Assembly (NCBI GenBank): GCA_003555415.1
Contig: PWHX01000027.1
Location: 1-22,357, forward strand
Direction: 5' to 3'
Origin: Syntrophomonadaceae bacterium
GTDB lineage: Bacteria > Bacillota > Dethiobacteria > SKNC01
DNA length: 22,357 nt
Shown here: positions 21,343 to 22,357 of the stretch, piece after piece
Numbering within the stretch: position 1 is the stretch's first letter
How the letters are laid out: the number at the start of each line of letters is the position of its first letter
Translations under genes and position numbers: made by a program
The notes under the pieces: generated by a model
Told to the model about the DNA's origin: nothing
What the model saw: the letters and a program-made list of their open reading frames with translations, nothing else
Database searches by the model: none

Positions 21343-22357
21343 ATGGATTTAGAAAGAGTTAGACTTACACAACTATCCTGCAGTGCAGGGTGAGCTGCTA
21401 AAATTGGTCCAGGGACCCTGGCTCAAGTTCTGAGCCTTTTACCAACACAGGAAGACCCAGCTATACTGGTGGGTAGCGATACCTTTGACGATGCAGGAGT
21501 CTATAAGCTCAACGAAGACACGGCCCTTATACAGACTGTTGATTTTTTTACGCCAGTTGTTGATGATCCTTACTGGTTTGGACAGATTGCTGCCGCAAAT
21601 TCCTTAAGTGATGTTTATGCCATGGGAGGTAAACCCTTAACAGCAATGAACATAGTATGTTTCCCTTCCCAAAAGCTTGATTATACAGTTTTAGCCCAGA
21701 TGCTTAAGGGGGGTTTTGACAAGGTAAATGAGGCTGGAGCCCTTATGTTAGGAGGGCATAGTGTAGATGATGATGAACCTAAGTTTGGCTTGTCCGTTAC
21801 CGGAACGGTACATCCTGAACAGGTTAAAACCAATGCAGCAGCTAAAACAGGTGACAGGATAATTTTAACCAAGCCTCTGGGTACAGGAATTATTACTACT
21901 GCTTTGAAAGGGGGATTAATTAAGGAGAAAGATGCAGAAGAAGCAGTTGAGGTTATGGCGGAATTAAATGCTGCAGCTGCGGAACTAATGCAGGAATACA
22001 ATATAAATGCCTGTACTGATATCACAGGATTTGGCCTTCTAGGGCATGCCTATGAGATGGCAGCAGCAAGTAAGGCAGGTATACAGCTGTATTATTCCCG
22101 GATCCCTCTTCTGAACAGGGTGGAAGAGCTGGCTGCAGAAGGGATGGTCCCGGGTGGGGCTTACCGCAACCGGGACTATCTAAAAACCTGTGTAAAAATT
22201 AATTCTTCTGTTAATGATATAGAGGCCAGTATTTTATTTGACCCGCAGACGTCAGGAGGTTTATTGATTACAATTCCTTCAGCTGAATCAGAAAGTTTAA
22301 TTAAGGAAATGAAAAAAAGAGGTATCAAGGGTGAGGTTATTGGGGACGTTGTAGATA
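21343..22357 (+). CDS. selD: Selenide, water dikinase SelD, itself a selenoprotein (UGA = Sec17), 3' end outside window
   Basis: SelD makes selenophosphate from selenide and ATP, the selenium donor for selenocysteine and selenouridine synthesis. The frame begins MDLERVRLTQLSCSAG, then TGA at 21391-21393, then AAKIGPGTLAQVL, and stays open to the window end (338 codons). The TGA is residue 17, exactly where E. coli SelD has its catalytic Cys17, and K20 is kept. The E. coli Cys19 is Ala here. Later family blocks include VDFFTPVVDDPYWFGQIAAA, NSLSDVYAMGGKPLTAMNIV, LGGHS, DITGFGLLGHA and DPQTSGGLL. AAAGGGGGT precedes the ATG. A SECIS-like hairpin follows the TGA. Few codons are missing at the 3' end. 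Confidence 0.97.
21391..21426 (+). promoter_or_regulatory. Bacterial SECIS-like element directing UGA decoding in selD
   Basis: After the UGA, CCAGG (21409-21413) pairs with CCTGG (21417-21421) around a GAC loop that starts with G, 20 bases after the UGA. A single T (21408) is bulged below it, and TTGG (21404-21407) pairs with C-CAA (21422-21426, one T bulged). A loop G and a bulged U are the features SelB is known to read in bacterial SECIS elements. Confidence 0.8.

Noticed and set aside
1..22357. CRISPR arrays, insertion sequences or prophage genes
   Set aside because: No regularly spaced direct repeats, transposase, integrase or phage-like reading frames were found on either strand.

Overview
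The window is a gene-dense piece of chromosome from a low-to-moderate GC, anaerobic member of the Firmicutes, most likely class Clostridia. The evidence is the gene order (era-recO-glyQS-ccpN/ppsR/ppdK, then dgt-dnaG-rpoD, then trmK-nif3-zinc ribbon-rnpB), the strong AGGAGG-type ribosome binding sites, a glycyl T-box leader, a type A RNase P RNA and a SelD that is itself a selenoprotein. No phage, transposon or CRISPR array was seen. Everything is on the + strand except one D,D-carboxypeptidase gene.

Layout. Positions 35-1388 hold a Fur-family regulator, a UPF0251/DUF134 zinc-ribbon HTH protein and a small HAD protein, packed as a unit. Positions 1424-3088 hold era and recO. A small DUF4342 protein (3180-3572) follows, with a promoter across its end that drives a Gly-specific T-box and the glyQ-glyS pair (3847-6811). 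Positions 6918-8391 and 8381-11044 form a pyruvate/PEP control unit: a CcpN-like HTH-CBS repressor with no normal start codon, the PPDK regulatory kinase/phosphorylase, and pyruvate phosphate dikinase. A perfect 21-bp hairpin separates this from the converging dacF-like gene, which is split by one in-frame TGA.

Next come a flavodoxin-like oxidoreductase with four clustered cysteines (12619-13218) and a dGTPase-like HD protein (13266-14270). A 428-base gene-free stretch follows, holding a possible small RNA or attenuator with two tandem terminators and then the promoter of dnaG. dnaG-rpoD form the classic macromolecular synthesis operon. A strong promoter then drives four tRNAs (Asn, CAT, Glu, Val) ending in a terminator. 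trmK and nif3 overlap each other, and trmK is preceded by an 11-codon minicistron. A coiled-coil zinc-ribbon protein, rnpB and selD (cut by the window end) complete the window.

Most of the window is housekeeping. The points that deserve a second look are translation and RNA oddities: the UGA codon in selD, the in-frame UGA in dacF, the AUC-type start of the ccpN-like gene, the unexplained RNA-like region before dnaG, the minicistron before trmK, and two neighbouring tRNAs with nearly the same body but different anticodons.
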